From the NCBI RefSeq assembly GCF_040649515.1, contig NZ_JBEZFP010000058.1, positions 1 through 51,607 on the forward strand: DNA of 51,607 bases. Reading direction: 5' to 3'. Position 1 is the first letter of the stretch. Each line of letters begins with the position of its first letter. Source of the DNA: Yinghuangia elevatio (GTDB lineage Bacteria; Actinomycetota; Actinomycetes; Streptomycetales; Streptomycetaceae). The notes below the pieces were generated by a model, which was not told where the DNA came from, searched no databases, and was given only the letters and a program-made list of their open reading frames with translations. A program made the translations under genes and the position numbers. This document shows positions 32,675 through 41,301 of this stretch, one piece after another.

Positions 32675-34189
32675 ATGACCACGACGGCTGCGGACGTCCT
32701 CGTCCCGGTGGACGAGGAGCGACACCGGGCCGCGGCAGCCGAGTTCCTGCCGCGCATGACCGTCCTAATCGGGGCGGAGGAGCACGAGCACGGCTCGGAC
32801 GGAGAGTTCGAGCACGTCAACGCCGCCACCGGGCGCGTCCAGGCACGCGTGCCTCTCGCCGGTGCCGACGAGGTCGACCGTGCGGTGGAGGCCGCGCGCG
32901 CTGCGTCCGCGGTGTGGCGCGGATGGCGGCCGGACGAACGGCGCAACGTGCTGCTGCGCCTGGCCGGGCTGATCCGCCGTCAGACGGAGTCCATCGCACA
33001 GGTGTTGACCCTGGAGTGCGGCTCGCCGATCACCGGATCACGGGCCATGCCCGGCCGGGCCGCCGACTACCTGGAGTACTACGCGGGGCTGGCCGACAAG
33101 TTGGAGGGGCGGGTCGTGCCGATCTTCCCCGAGAAGGCGTTCGACTACACGCTGCCGGAGCCGTACGGCGTCATCGGAGTGATCTCCACGTGGAACGGCG
33201 GCATTTCGTCGGTCGCCCGCAAGGCCGGTGCCGCCCTCGCGGCCGGCAACACCGTCGTGGTCAAGCCGATGGAACTCGCCCCGTTCAGCTCGCTGATCTT
33301 CGGCAGGCTCGCGCTGGAAGCAGGGTTCCCCGAAGGCGTCGTCAACATCGTCCCGGGCGCAGTCGCGGCCGGGGAGGCCCTGGTCGCGCATCCCGGGGTG
33401 GACAAGCTGAGCTTCACCGGCGGCATCGACGCGGCCCGCGCGATCCTGGTCGGCGCCGCCCGCAACATCACCCCGGTCGTGCTGGAACTCGGCGGCAAGT
33501 CGGGGAACTTGGTCTTCCCGGATGCCGACCTCGACGCGGCGGGCCTCTTCGCGGGCGGGGTCTGCATGCGCAACAGCGGGCAGGGCTGCGTCATGCCGAC
33601 GCGGCTCCTGGTCCACGAGGATGTCCACGACGAGGTCCTGGAGCGGGCCGTACGCGCGATCGGCGCGATGCCGCTGGGCGATCCGCTCGACCCCCGCACC
33701 CAGATCGGCCCGGTGGTCAGCCGCCCGCACGCCGAACGCATCCTCCGCCTCATCCGGGAGGCCGACGAGGAGGAGGCCGGCCGCCGAATCCTCGGGGGCG
33801 GGCGCGTAGGCGATAAGGGCCTGCGCGACGGGCACTTCGTGGAGCCGACGGTGTTCGACGGCGTCGACCCGCGGTCGGCCATCGCGCGGACCGAGGTCTT
33901 CGGTCCCGTCCTGACGGTCACCGCATTCCGCGACGAGGCGGAGGCCGTCGCCCTCGCCAACGACACCCCCTACGGCCTCGCGGGGTATGTCCACACCCGT
34001 GACCTGCAACGGGCCCATCGCGTGGCCGCCTCTCTCGACGCCGGGTACGTGTCGGTGAACGGCTTCGCCGCACTGCCCGCCGCCGCCCCGTTCGGAGGAT
34101 TCCGCGACAGCGGCTACGGCAAGGAAGGCGGCCGGGAGGGCATCGCCGAGTTCCTGCGCTCGAAGAACGTGTACGTCCCGATCGGCTGA
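32675..34189 (+). CDS. NAD(P)-dependent aldehyde dehydrogenase
   Basis: The 504-residue ALDH starts at ATG 32675 with AAGGAG 7 bp upstream. Catalytic residues are present: N174 (STWNGG), K197 (VVVKP), E271 (VVLELGGKS) and the nucleophile C305 (NSGQGCVMPTR); the cofactor-site motif is SFTGG. It oxidises an aldehyde to an acid, which the downstream ligase gene could activate to a CoA ester. It is the first gene of an apparent three-gene operon (ALDH, ligase, Ldh-type oxidoreductase), 51 bp before the ligase start. The aldehyde is not identified. Confidence 0.92.
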   Translation: MTTTAADVLVPVDEERHRAAAAEFLPRMTVLIGAEEHEHGSDGEFEHVNAATGRVQARVPLAGADEVDRAVEAARAASAVWRGWRPDERRNVLLRLAGLIRRQTESIAQVLTLECGSPITGSRAMPGRAADYLEYYAGLADKLEGRVVPIFPEKAFDYTLPEPYGVIGVISTWNGGISSVARKAGAALAAGNTVVVKPMELAPFSSLIFGRLALEAGFPEGVVNIVPGAVAAGEALVAHPGVDKLSFTGGIDAARAILVGAARNITPVVLELGGKSGNLVFPDADLDAAGLFAGGVCMRNSGQGCVMPTRLLVHEDVHDEVLERAVRAIGAMPLGDPLDPRTQIGPVVSRPHAERILRLIREADEEEAGRRILGGGRVGDKGLRDGHFVEPTVFDGVDPRSAIARTEVFGPVLTVTAFRDEAEAVALANDTPYGLAGYVHTRDLQRAHRVAASLDAGYVSVNGFAALPAAAPFGGFRDSGYGKEGGREGIAEFLRSKNVYVPIG

Positions 34190-34240
34190 GTCGTCGACGT
34201 GCGGACGGCGACCACCGCCGCCATCAGCTTGGAGGTGCCC

Positions 34241-35884
34241 GTGCTCCGTCCCGACCAGGACCCATCGACCGCGGAGCGGAAGGCTGATCCGGTCGGGCTC
34301 GTCGACCGCATCGAGCTGGCCCCCAACGCGCTGCGCCGTTGGGCGCGGGACACGCCGGAGTCGGTCTTCCTCGAACACCGCGACGGCCGCCGGATCACCT
34401 ATCGCGACGCCGAGGCGGACGTACTGTCGTGGGCGGCCGCACTGCACCGGGCCGGGGTCACACCCGGGGAGCACATCGCGTACCTGCTCTCCGACCCGCT
34501 CGACGCGGCACGCGTGTGGCTCGCCTGCGGGATCGGCGGCCATGTGTGCGTACCCGTCAACACCGCCTACTTCGGGCGCATGCTCGCGCACATCCTCGGC
34601 GACTCCGACAGCGTCGCCCTCGTCGTGTCCGGGGACCTCGCCGACCGGGTTCTGGCCCTCCTCCCGGAACTGCCCAAGATGCGCCTGGTGGTGGTGACCG
34701 ACGGGGAGGCACCGGCTCCCGAGGGGTCCGCGGCGTACGTGCGCACCGCCGCCTCCCTGTTCGCGGACGTCGACGGAATCCCCGGCTTCCACGGCCCGGA
34801 ACCGTACGAACTCGCGTCCGTCATCTACACGTCGGGGACCACCGGACCGTCCAAGGGAGTCCTGACGCCATGGGCCGCGATGGCGGGGCACTGGGGCTGG
34901 GTGCCCGAGGACACCGTGGTGTGCGGTGAAGGGTTGTTCGCCCCCGTGCCGCTCTTCCACGTCTCGGGGCTCGGCGCATTGCAGTACGCCACCGCGCGCG
35001 GCGCCCGCTTCGTCACCCGGGACCGCTTCAGCGGCACCGACTTCTGGGCGGACGTCCGGGCCACCGGCTCTGTCGCCGCCGGGATCGCCGGGCCGATGAC
35101 GGCGATCCTGGCCGCGCGGCCACCGTCCCCGGACGACGCCGAGAACCCGCTGCAGAGCCTGATCCTCGGGCCGATGATCCCGGAGATGGAGGCCTTCGAG
35201 AAGCGCTTCGGAGTACGGGTGGCCACCTGCTACGGGATGAGCGAGGTGCCCGCGGTGATCGCCACCGGCTGGGACCACGGCCCTTGGCAGACCAGTGGGA
35301 AGGTCCGCCCCGGACCGCTGGGAGCCGAGGCGCGCGTCGTCGACGCGAACGATCTGCCGCTGCCCTGCGGCGAGACAGGGGAACTGGTGGTGCGCACGGC
35401 GGCGCCGTGGACCCTCAACGCCGGGTACCACAACAACCCCGAGGCCACGGCCGCGGCGTGGCGCAACGGGTGGTTCCACACCGGGGACGCCTTCCGGCAG
35501 GACGAGGAGGGCCGCTTCTACTTCGTGGACCGCATGAAGGACGCCATCCGGCGCCGCGGCGAGAACATCTCGTCGTTCGAGGTGGAGAACTTCGTCCTGG
35601 AGCACCCGTCGGTCGCCGAATGCGCCGCGTTCGCCGTCCCGGCCGCCCTGGGCGGCGACGAGGTGATGGTCGCCGTCGTACCCGATGACGAGGGCGCCGT
35701 GGACCCGGCGGCGCTGGTCGAGTTCCTGACCGGCCGCATGCCGGGCTACATGGTGCCGCGGTACGTCGACGTCGTCGCCGAATTGCCGCGCAACACCACG
35801 TCGCTGCGGCTGCAAAAGCACGTACTACGTGACCGGGGGGTCGGTGCGGCCACCTGGGACCGCGAGGCGGGGAGACACATGTGA
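34241..35884 (+). CDS. Acyl-CoA synthetase / AMP-dependent ligase (CaiC/FadD-like)
   Basis: The 547-residue protein belongs to the ANL adenylating enzymes: P-loop VIYTSGTTGPSKGV, YGMSEVP (A5), NAGYHNNPEATAAAW, GWFHTGD (A7) and DRMKDAIRRRGENISSFEVE (A8), which resembles crotonobetaine/carnitine-CoA ligases. The usual A10 lysine region reads LPRNTTSLRLQKHVLR. It makes an acyl-AMP and then an acyl-CoA. GTG 34241 is chosen since GGAGG (34231-34235) lies 5 bp upstream; GTG 34199 is an alternative. With the ALDH it would convert an aldehyde to an acyl-CoA. Confidence 0.9.
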   Translation: MLRPDQDPSTAERKADPVGLVDRIELAPNALRRWARDTPESVFLEHRDGRRITYRDAEADVLSWAAALHRAGVTPGEHIAYLLSDPLDAARVWLACGIGGHVCVPVNTAYFGRMLAHILGDSDSVALVVSGDLADRVLALLPELPKMRLVVVTDGEAPAPEGSAAYVRTAASLFADVDGIPGFHGPEPYELASVIYTSGTTGPSKGVLTPWAAMAGHWGWVPEDTVVCGEGLFAPVPLFHVSGLGALQYATARGARFVTRDRFSGTDFWADVRATGSVAAGIAGPMTAILAARPPSPDDAENPLQSLILGPMIPEMEAFEKRFGVRVATCYGMSEVPAVIATGWDHGPWQTSGKVRPGPLGAEARVVDANDLPLPCGETGELVVRTAAPWTLNAGYHNNPEATAAAWRNGWFHTGDAFRQDEEGRFYFVDRMKDAIRRRGENISSFEVENFVLEHPSVAECAAFAVPAALGGDEVMVAVVPDDEGAVDPAALVEFLTGRMPGYMVPRYVDVVAELPRNTTSLRLQKHVLRDRGVGAATWDREAGRHM

Positions 35885-35915
35885 CGTCTCGCCGACCGTC
35901 GCGGGCCGGTCCCCG

Positions 35916-35950
35916 AGCACCTGAGCACCTGAGGACCTGCGCACCTGAGC
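35916..35950. repeat. Short imperfect repeat of GCACCTGAG
   Basis: Four near-copies of (G)CACCTGAG or GGACCTGCG follow each other in the gap between the ligase and Ldh-type genes. It looks like replication slippage in a spacer. Confidence 0.6.
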
Positions 35951-35974
35951 ACTCATGAGCCAAAGGAGCACCGC

Positions 35975-37054
35975 ATGCCGGATCCCCTGGTCGAAGCGGA
36001 CGGCCCGATACCGGTGGACGCCGGCCACCTGCGCAAGGTGCTCGCCGGAATCCTCGAGGCACTCGGCACCGGCACCGCCGACGCCGCAACCGTGGCCGAA
36101 CTGCTCGTCGAGGCCGACCTGCGTGGCGTGGACTCGCACGGCACGCACCTGATGGGCCTGTACGTCTCGCGCCTCCGCGCCGGACACATCAACCCCACCG
36201 CGCGCCCCCGGATCCTCGACGACCAAGGGTCGACGCTGCTCCTGGACGGCGGTCTGGGATTCGGGCAGATCGCCGGACTCGAGGCCGCGCGCCTGCTGAT
36301 CGAGCGCTCTGCGGAACACGGTGTCGCCGTCGTCGCCGTCCGCGAGAGCACCCACCTGGGCGCCCTGGCCGCGTACACGGAACGCGTCGCCCGCGCTGGC
36401 CGGATCTGCCTCTGCTTCCAGAACGGTCCGACCATAGTCCCGCCGTACGGCGGGATCACCCAGATGTTCTCGACCAACCCGCTCTCGTACGCCGTGCCCG
36501 CCGGGGAGGAACCGCCGGTCGTGTACGACGTGGCGACCACCGCGGTCGCGGGCAACAAGCTGCTGCTGGCGAAGAAGCGGGGTGACACGCGGATTCCCGA
36601 CGGATGGGCCAACGACGTGCGGGGCGTCCCCACCACCGACCCCGAGGCCGCGTCGGTCCACCACCTCCAGTGGTTCGGCGGACACAAGGGCTACGGCCTG
36701 GCATTGCTGGTCGAGTTGCTCGGCGGGGTGCTGGCCGGAAGCAGCTTCGGGCGGACCGAGCACACGGCGTCCCCCGCGCACGGCCGAGACCGGGTCGCCA
36801 AGGGGTTCGTCTTCATCGCCGTCGACCCGGCGCGCTTCATGCCGCTGCCCGAGTTCACCGCCCGGGTGGACACTCTCGTCCGCGACCTCCGCTCCGGCGA
36901 GACCGCCGAGGGTGTCGACCGCATCCTGGTACCAGGCCAGTTGGAGCACGAGCGCCGCCGCGTACGGGAAGAGTCCGGCATCCCCTTGCCGGCCGCGCTG
37001 CGCGCGGAGACCAACGCCCACGCCGCCGAGCTCGGCGTCCCCGGTCTCGACTGA
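35975..37054 (+). CDS. Ldh_2-family malate/L-lactate-type dehydrogenase
   Basis: The 359-residue protein belongs to the Ldh_2 (malate/ureidoglycolate/delta-1-piperideine reductase) family. The substrate-site motif is RGVDSHGTHLMGLYVSRL (about 50-67), followed by GQIAGLEAARLLIERS, RESTHLGALAAYTE, and the C-terminal QWFGGHKGYGLALLVELLGG. It uses NAD(P) on 2-hydroxy acids or cyclic imines. ATG 35975 has AAAGGAG 6 bp upstream. It follows the ALDH and ligase genes and may act on a side-chain hydroxy acid in the same route. Confidence 0.9.
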   Translation: MPDPLVEADGPIPVDAGHLRKVLAGILEALGTGTADAATVAELLVEADLRGVDSHGTHLMGLYVSRLRAGHINPTARPRILDDQGSTLLLDGGLGFGQIAGLEAARLLIERSAEHGVAVVAVRESTHLGALAAYTERVARAGRICLCFQNGPTIVPPYGGITQMFSTNPLSYAVPAGEEPPVVYDVATTAVAGNKLLLAKKRGDTRIPDGWANDVRGVPTTDPEAASVHHLQWFGGHKGYGLALLVELLGGVLAGSSFGRTEHTASPAHGRDRVAKGFVFIAVDPARFMPLPEFTARVDTLVRDLRSGETAEGVDRILVPGQLEHERRRVREESGIPLPAALRAETNAHAAELGVPGLD

Positions 37055-37222
37055 GCGCCCGGTACGCCCGACCTCTCGGTGACCGGCGGATGTCGGCTGT
37101 GGCGCGCCGCCACGACCGGGCAGGCCCCCGCGTGGCGCGACCGGGCGCAGGCCGGTATCGACGGAGAGGCTTTTGGCGGGATTGCCGGGCATGGGCGGCG
37201 GGATTTCGGATAGCGGCGGGTC

Positions 37223-38245
37223 ATGCCAGACGTACCAAGGAGAGGCGAGGAGCCGCGCCCCGGCCCGGACCCGGAAGTAGAGCGCGAGGCCCCGGACGAG
37301 CCTTCGGAACTTCCGAAGCGGTCGTGGTGGCGCGTGCTCAAGCGCACCGTGGCCGAGTTCAAGGAAGACGAACTGTCGGACCGCGCCGCCGCGTTGACGT
37401 ACTACGGAGTGTTGTCGCTGTTCCCCGCACTGCTGGTGCTGGTGTCGTTGCTGGGCATCGCGGGGGAGTCGGCGACCCGGGAGATCCTGGACAACGTTGA
37501 TCAGCTCGCCCCCGGCGCGGCGCGCGACGTGATCACCAATGCCGTGCGCGAACTGCAGGCGGGTGCCGGGGTCGGCTCGGTGCTGGCGGTCGTCGGCCTG
37601 GTGATGGCGGTGTGGTCCGCGTCCGGGTACGTGGCGGCTTTCATCCGGGCTTCCAATGTCGTCTACGACGTCGCCGAGGGGCGTCCGGTGTGGAAGCTGA
37701 CCCCGTTGCGCATCGCGGTCACCGTCGTGTTGATGGTGCTGGCCTGTGTCAGCGCGTTGATGGTCGTGTTCACCGGCGGCATCGCGCGCCAGGCCGGTGA
37801 GGCCCTTGGTGTGGGCGGGACGGCCGTCACGGTGTGGGACATCGCCAAGTGGCCCGTCCTCGTGGTGCTCGTGGTCGTGATGATCGCGATCCTGTACTGG
37901 GCGGCACCGAACGCGAAGGGCCGCGGATTCCGCTGGGTGACCCCGGGAAGCTTCCTCGCCCTGGTCATCTGGCTGCTGGCGTCCGGTGGCTTCGCGTTGT
38001 ACGTCGCGAACTTCGCCACCTACAACAAGACGTACGGCACGTTCGCCGGGGTAATCGTCTTCCTGGTGTGGTTGTGGGTGACCAACCTGGCGATCCTCCT
38101 CGGCCTGGAGTTCGACGCCGAGTTGTCCCGGCAGCGGGCCATCGCAGGAGGTCACCCGCCCGGCGACGAACCGTACGTCGAGCCGCGCGACACCCGTACC
38201 TGGTCCGCCGAAGAACGCCGGCACGCCCAGGATCCCCCCGGGTGA
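37223..38245 (+). CDS. YihY/BrkB-family inner membrane protein
   Basis: The 340-residue protein has six predicted membrane helices and the family motifs DRAAALTYYGVLSLFPALLVLVSL (about 52-75), WSASGYVAAFIRASNVVYDV, GRPVWKLTPLRIAVTV, and YNKTYGTFAGVIVFLVWLWVTNLAILLGLEFDAE. The N-terminal 30 residues and C-terminal 40 are hydrophilic. The older name ribonuclease BN was wrong for this family, and its transport or envelope role is unsettled. ATG 37223 follows a weak Shine-Dalgarno sequence. It leads a membrane cluster with holin-like and DUF3618 genes. Confidence 0.92.
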   Translation: MPDVPRRGEEPRPGPDPEVEREAPDEPSELPKRSWWRVLKRTVAEFKEDELSDRAAALTYYGVLSLFPALLVLVSLLGIAGESATREILDNVDQLAPGAARDVITNAVRELQAGAGVGSVLAVVGLVMAVWSASGYVAAFIRASNVVYDVAEGRPVWKLTPLRIAVTVVLMVLACVSALMVVFTGGIARQAGEALGVGGTAVTVWDIAKWPVLVVLVVVMIAILYWAAPNAKGRGFRWVTPGSFLALVIWLLASGGFALYVANFATYNKTYGTFAGVIVFLVWLWVTNLAILLGLEFDAELSRQRAIAGGHPPGDEPYVEPRDTRTWSAEERRHAQDPPG

Positions 38246-38308
38246 GACCCGGCCCCCGTCCGCGCCGTCCGCCGTCTCCGACCCGACCACTCGACGGGAG
38301 TGCCCTCC

Positions 38309-38761
38309 ATGAACCGCCCCACCCCACCCGGTTCCGCGCCTGACGCGGAGCCCCGCAGCCCGGCCGAGACGTCGCCCGCCGACGCTTCCGTGGGCCAGTT
38401 GGTCAGCGATGCGTCGGCGCAGCTGTCGCAGTTGGTGCGCGACGAAATGCGGCTGGCCCAGGCCGAGATGACCGAGAAGGGCAAGCGGTTCGGCATCGGC
38501 GGCGGCCTGCTCGGCGGCGCCGGGACCCTTGGCTTCATCACGGCTCAGGCGCTTGTCGTGACCGTGATCGCCGCGCTGGCGACCGCGTTGCCGGTGTGGG
38601 CCGCGGCGCTCGTCACCACGGTCGTCCTGCTCGGCGTCACCGCTGTGCTCGCGCTTGCGGGCAAGCGCAGCATCGCCCGCGCCGTGCCGCCCGTACCCGA
38701 ACAGGCCATCGAGGGCGTAAAGACCGATGTGGCCCAGATCAAGGAGCACGCACACCGATGA
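38309..38761 (+). CDS. Phage-holin-superfamily membrane protein (Actinobacterial holin III-like)
   Basis: The 150-residue protein has an amphipathic N-terminal region (SVGQLVSDASAQLSQLVRDEMRLAQAEMTEKGKRFG) and two membrane helices (GGGLLGGAGTLGFITAQALVV and VWAAALVTTVVLLGVTAVLALAG). This is the standard actinobacterial phage-holin-family protein, which is chromosomal and not a sign of a prophage. ATG 38309 has GGGAG 8 bp upstream. Its stop overlaps the DUF3618 start (ATGA, 38758-38761), so the two proteins are likely made together. Confidence 0.88.
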   Translation: MNRPTPPGSAPDAEPRSPAETSPADASVGQLVSDASAQLSQLVRDEMRLAQAEMTEKGKRFGIGGGLLGGAGTLGFITAQALVVTVIAALATALPVWAAALVTTVVLLGVTAVLALAGKRSIARAVPPVPEQAIEGVKTDVAQIKEHAHR

Positions 38762-39234
38762 CCCAGGACCCCAGCTCCCAGGACCCGCGCCACCAGGACG
38801 CACCCTCCCCCGAGGAACTGCGCGAGCGCATCGAGGGCACCCGCGAACAACTCGGCGCCACAGTGGAGGCACTTGCCGCCAAGGCAGACGTCAAGGCGCG
38901 AGCCAAGGACACAACCGCGGCCGCCAAGCGGCAGGTGCGCGAGAAGTCCTCCGACGCCGCGGCCGCCGTCAAGGACACCGCCGACCATGCGATGCACGCC
39001 ATCCGGGACAAGACACCCGACCCGGTTCTCGACGCGGCTACGCGCCTCGGTCACCAAGTGACCGACACCGCCTCGACGGTCGCCGACACGGTCAAGGAAA
39101 ACACCCCGCCGCCGGTCGCCGACAAAGCCCGCCAGGCCGCGGGCGCCGCACGCGACCGTCGCGTGCAAGCCGCCGTGGTCACAGCCGTGATCGTCGCGGC
39201 GGTGGTGTACCGGACGGCGCGCGCACGGCGCTGA
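38758..39234 (+). CDS. DUF3618-domain protein
   Basis: The 158-residue protein begins with the DUF3618 signature SPEELRERIEGTREQLGATVEALAAKADVKARAK (about 17-50). Ala/Lys-rich helical repeats of KDT.D and ADT.K type follow, then a C-terminal membrane helix (VQAAVVTAVIVAAVVY) and RTARARR tail. It is a tail-anchored helical membrane protein. Such genes almost always sit beside holin-like proteins, as here, suggesting a joint envelope-stress or membrane-organising role that has not been defined. Confidence 0.9.
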   Translation: MTQDPSSQDPRHQDAPSPEELRERIEGTREQLGATVEALAAKADVKARAKDTTAAAKRQVREKSSDAAAAVKDTADHAMHAIRDKTPDPVLDAATRLGHQVTDTASTVADTVKENTPPPVADKARQAAGAARDRRVQAAVVTAVIVAAVVYRTARARR

Positions 39235-39362
39235 GCACCCGCGGGAGGCCGGACGCCGGGCCGGCGTCGGAAGGCGGGCCGCTCCACCGGACGGCGCCGC
39301 CGCGCCCGCACCGCGCATCGGCGCGGGTCGGCGCGGGTACCCGGTGGCGGTTGCAGGATCGC

Positions 39363-39428
39363 GTAAACGCAGTGTGTAAACGCAGTGCGGAGAACGAGCA
39401 GTGCGGAGAACGAGCAGTGCGGAGGATG
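39363..39428. repeat. Two adjacent tandem repeats running into a ribosome binding site
   Basis: GTAAACGCAGTGY (13 bp) occurs twice at 39363-39388. It overlaps the 16-bp unit GTGCGGAGAACGAGCA, present at 39385-39400 and 39401-39416 with a partial third copy (GTGCGGAGGATG) from 39417. The third copy supplies the GGAGG used by the flavin reductase gene. Copy number change would alter the leader of that gene. Confidence 0.8.
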
Positions 39429-39432
39429 ACCG

Positions 39433-39951
39433 GTGCCCTTTGAGCAATTCGCGGATGTGCTGGACTACCCCATGCTGGTGGTGACCGCGGTGCATCCCGG
39501 CACCGGTGAGCGGTCCGGGTGCCTGGTGGGTTTCGCGTCGCAGTGCAGCCTCGACCCGGCCCGGTTCCTGGTCTGCCTGTCGGTCGTCAACCACACGCAC
39601 CGGATCGCGGTCGCCTCGCCCGTGCTGGCCGTCCACTCCCTGGAGGCCGGGCAGCGCGATCTTGCGGCGCTGTTCGGGGAACAGACCGGTGACCACATCG
39701 ACAAGTTCGACCGCTGCCGCTGGGAACCCGGCCCGGCGGATGTGCCGCTGCTGACGGACTGCCGGGTGCGCTTCGCCGGGACCGTCGTGGAAAGATTGGA
39801 CAACCTGGGCGACCACACCGGGTTCGTTCTCGCCCCGACCGACGCCGACGCCGATCCCGCCCCTGACACGGACGACGGAATCGCGTCACGCGACCGCTCG
39901 CCGCTGATGTTCTCGGACGTCCGGAACCTGCACCCGGGCCACCCCGCCTGA
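39433..39951 (+). CDS. Flavin reductase-like FMN-binding protein
   Basis: The 172-residue protein has the flavin-reductase-like split-barrel pattern: PMLVVTAVHPGTGERSGCLVGFASQCSLDPARFLVCLSVVNHTHRI, VHSLEAGQRDLAALFGEQTG and KFDRCRWEPG. Relatives reduce flavin with NAD(P)H or bind FMN. GTG 39433 has GGAGG 7 bp upstream, formed by the end of a tandem repeat. The C-terminal 35 residues contain an Asp/Ala/Pro-rich loop. It stands alone, convergent with the CDGSH gene. Confidence 0.85.
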   Translation: MPFEQFADVLDYPMLVVTAVHPGTGERSGCLVGFASQCSLDPARFLVCLSVVNHTHRIAVASPVLAVHSLEAGQRDLAALFGEQTGDHIDKFDRCRWEPGPADVPLLTDCRVRFAGTVVERLDNLGDHTGFVLAPTDADADPAPDTDDGIASRDRSPLMFSDVRNLHPGHPA

Positions 39952-40009
39952 GCCTGCCTCCCGACTGCCGACTCCTGTGCCTCCTGCGGACCGCTACGTC
40001 GCGCTCGGA

Positions 40010-40306
40010 CTAGGCATTTGGCGGTGTTCGGCGTGTGCGGTGGCTGGTGTCGCACCAGGGCCAGCGACGGCTGCGGCGACAGGCGCAGACGGCGACGACC
40101 ACACGGTCCGACCGGGCCACGCCACCGTCCGCAAGGGGGACCTCTATCGGGCCCTCCACCAGCAGGGGCCCGCCGGGGACCACCTCTACCCGCCGGGCGG
40201 CCGCGGCGCCGGGACCCGGGGGCGCGGAGAGCGCGGGCACGGAACCCGAAGGGGGCACGGGACCCGAAGGTGTCCCGGCGGGGGAGTCGGCGTCATTTGT
40301 CGGCAC
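40010..40306 (-). CDS. CDGSH iron-sulfur domain protein
   Basis: The 98-residue protein ends with a CDGSH-type [2Fe-2S] site: C74, C76 and C85 with H89, spaced C-x-C-x2-S-x3-P-x-C-D-x-S-H. The Gly after Asp is Thr (CDTSH). Residues 37-65 (RRVEVVPGGPLLVEGPIEVPLADG) are the usual lead-in of bacterial CDGSH proteins. The first 35 residues are a Pro/Gly/Ala-rich tail. GTG 40306 is the only sensible start and overlaps the methyltransferase stop by 14 bp, so the two genes are coupled. It may carry electrons for the oxidase encoded nearby. Confidence 0.85.
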   Translation of the reverse strand: MPTNDADSPAGTPSGPVPPSGSVPALSAPPGPGAAAARRVEVVPGGPLLVEGPIEVPLADGGVARSDRVVVAVCACRRSRRWPWCDTSHRTRRTPPNA

Positions 40307-40952
40307 GGATGACCACCAGTTCCTCTTCGCGGCAGCCCGGTTCGATGAGCCCGACTGCTTCCAGGTAGAGGGCGCGTTCGGTGAGTACCGGTCCGAACGG
40401 CTCCATGCTGCGCGCCACGACCCGGGCCCGCAGCCCTGCCGCGGTGAACATCCGCACGGTCGTGTCCACTCCGCACAGCGCCGAGTGCACCACCAGCGCG
40501 GTGGCGCCCGGGCGCAGGATGTGCGGGAGGTCCGCGCAGAGACGGTCCAGCACGGCCCTTCCGTCGGTGCCCGCGTCCCAGGACCGTGCTCGGCCGTGCC
40601 GGGGGACCTGGGCGTGGGGGGAGGGGACGTACGGCGGGTTGGCGAGCACCACGTCGAATTGCTGCCCGGCCACGGCGGTGAACAGGTCGCTGCGGCGGAC
40701 CCGGAGGCGCCTGCGGAACCGGAGGCTGTTGGCACGAGCCGCCCAGACCGCGGAACGGGCTATGTCGAGCGCGGTGACCCTGCAACGGCGATTTGTGGCC
40801 TCCGCGACCGCCAGGGCGACCGCGCCGGTCCCGGTCCCCACGTCCAGGACGTCGGTGGCCTGGTGGAGGTCGTGCTGGTCGCGGTATGCGTCCAGCAGGA
40901 GCCACGTGTCGGCCTGGGGCCGGTACGTCCCCGGCATGCGCAGCAGATTCAT
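40293..40952 (-). CDS. HemK2/MTQ2-like SAM methyltransferase
   Basis: The 219-residue protein has the SAM motif DVLDVGTGTGAVALAVAE (about 34-51) and the catalytic NPPYVP (N105-Y108), which marks methylation of a planar amide or ring nitrogen, as in release-factor glutamine methyltransferases. It lacks the N-terminal helical domain of PrmC, so it is not the housekeeping enzyme. ATG 40952 (MNLLRMPGTYRP) is chosen; an upstream TTG is less likely. It is coupled to the CDGSH gene and divergent from the ligase-oxidase pair, so its target may belong to that pathway. Confidence 0.87.
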   Translation of the reverse strand: MNLLRMPGTYRPQADTWLLLDAYRDQHDLHQATDVLDVGTGTGAVALAVAEATNRRCRVTALDIARSAVWAARANSLRFRRRLRVRRSDLFTAVAGQQFDVVLANPPYVPSPHAQVPRHGRARSWDAGTDGRAVLDRLCADLPHILRPGATALVVHSALCGVDTTVRMFTAAGLRARVVARSMEPFGPVLTERALYLEAVGLIEPGCREEELVVIRADK

Positions 40953-41301
40953 GATCGGCGGCTGCCCGACGGCGATCAACGCAAACGGGACCGATTCCCT
41001 CGCGCGCGGGTTCCGCGCCGCCTGCTGCGCCTCGCCTGCTCTGCCCCGCGCCTCGCCCGCGCCACGCCGGGAGGGCGGCGGCTCTACGGGCCCGGGGCGC
41101 GGACCGCCGGGTTGCGCGTGTTCGGCAAGATCGCGGGTAGCTGCCGCTCATGCATCGTGTGCGTGTTGTGCCGTTCCGCGGTGGCCGTCGGCCGCCGGGC
41201 CGTTTGCCTCGGTCCCGAAGCAGGTCTCTGAGCCGGTCCCGCCGCCGATCCCCGTACCGGGGGTTGTCCTGCGGCGTCGGTCGAGTCCGGGAGGGGCGGC
41301 C
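40953..41301. other. Divergent 349-bp promoter region of the four-gene redox cluster
   Basis: No gene is seen; an Arg-rich frame from about 41152 looks like non-coding GC-rich DNA. A small hairpin CCCCG-TAC-CGGGG lies near 41250-41265. No clear regulator palindrome was found. Both promoters of the cluster must lie here. Confidence 0.5.

Noticed and set aside
35916..35950. CRISPR-like or regulatory repeat
   Set aside because: Units are only about 9 bp, imperfect and without spacers; simple slippage is enough.
38309..38761. Phage holin as a sign of a prophage
   Set aside because: No integrase, terminase, portal, tail or lysin gene is near. Holin-family proteins of this type are ordinary chromosomal membrane proteins in actinobacteria.
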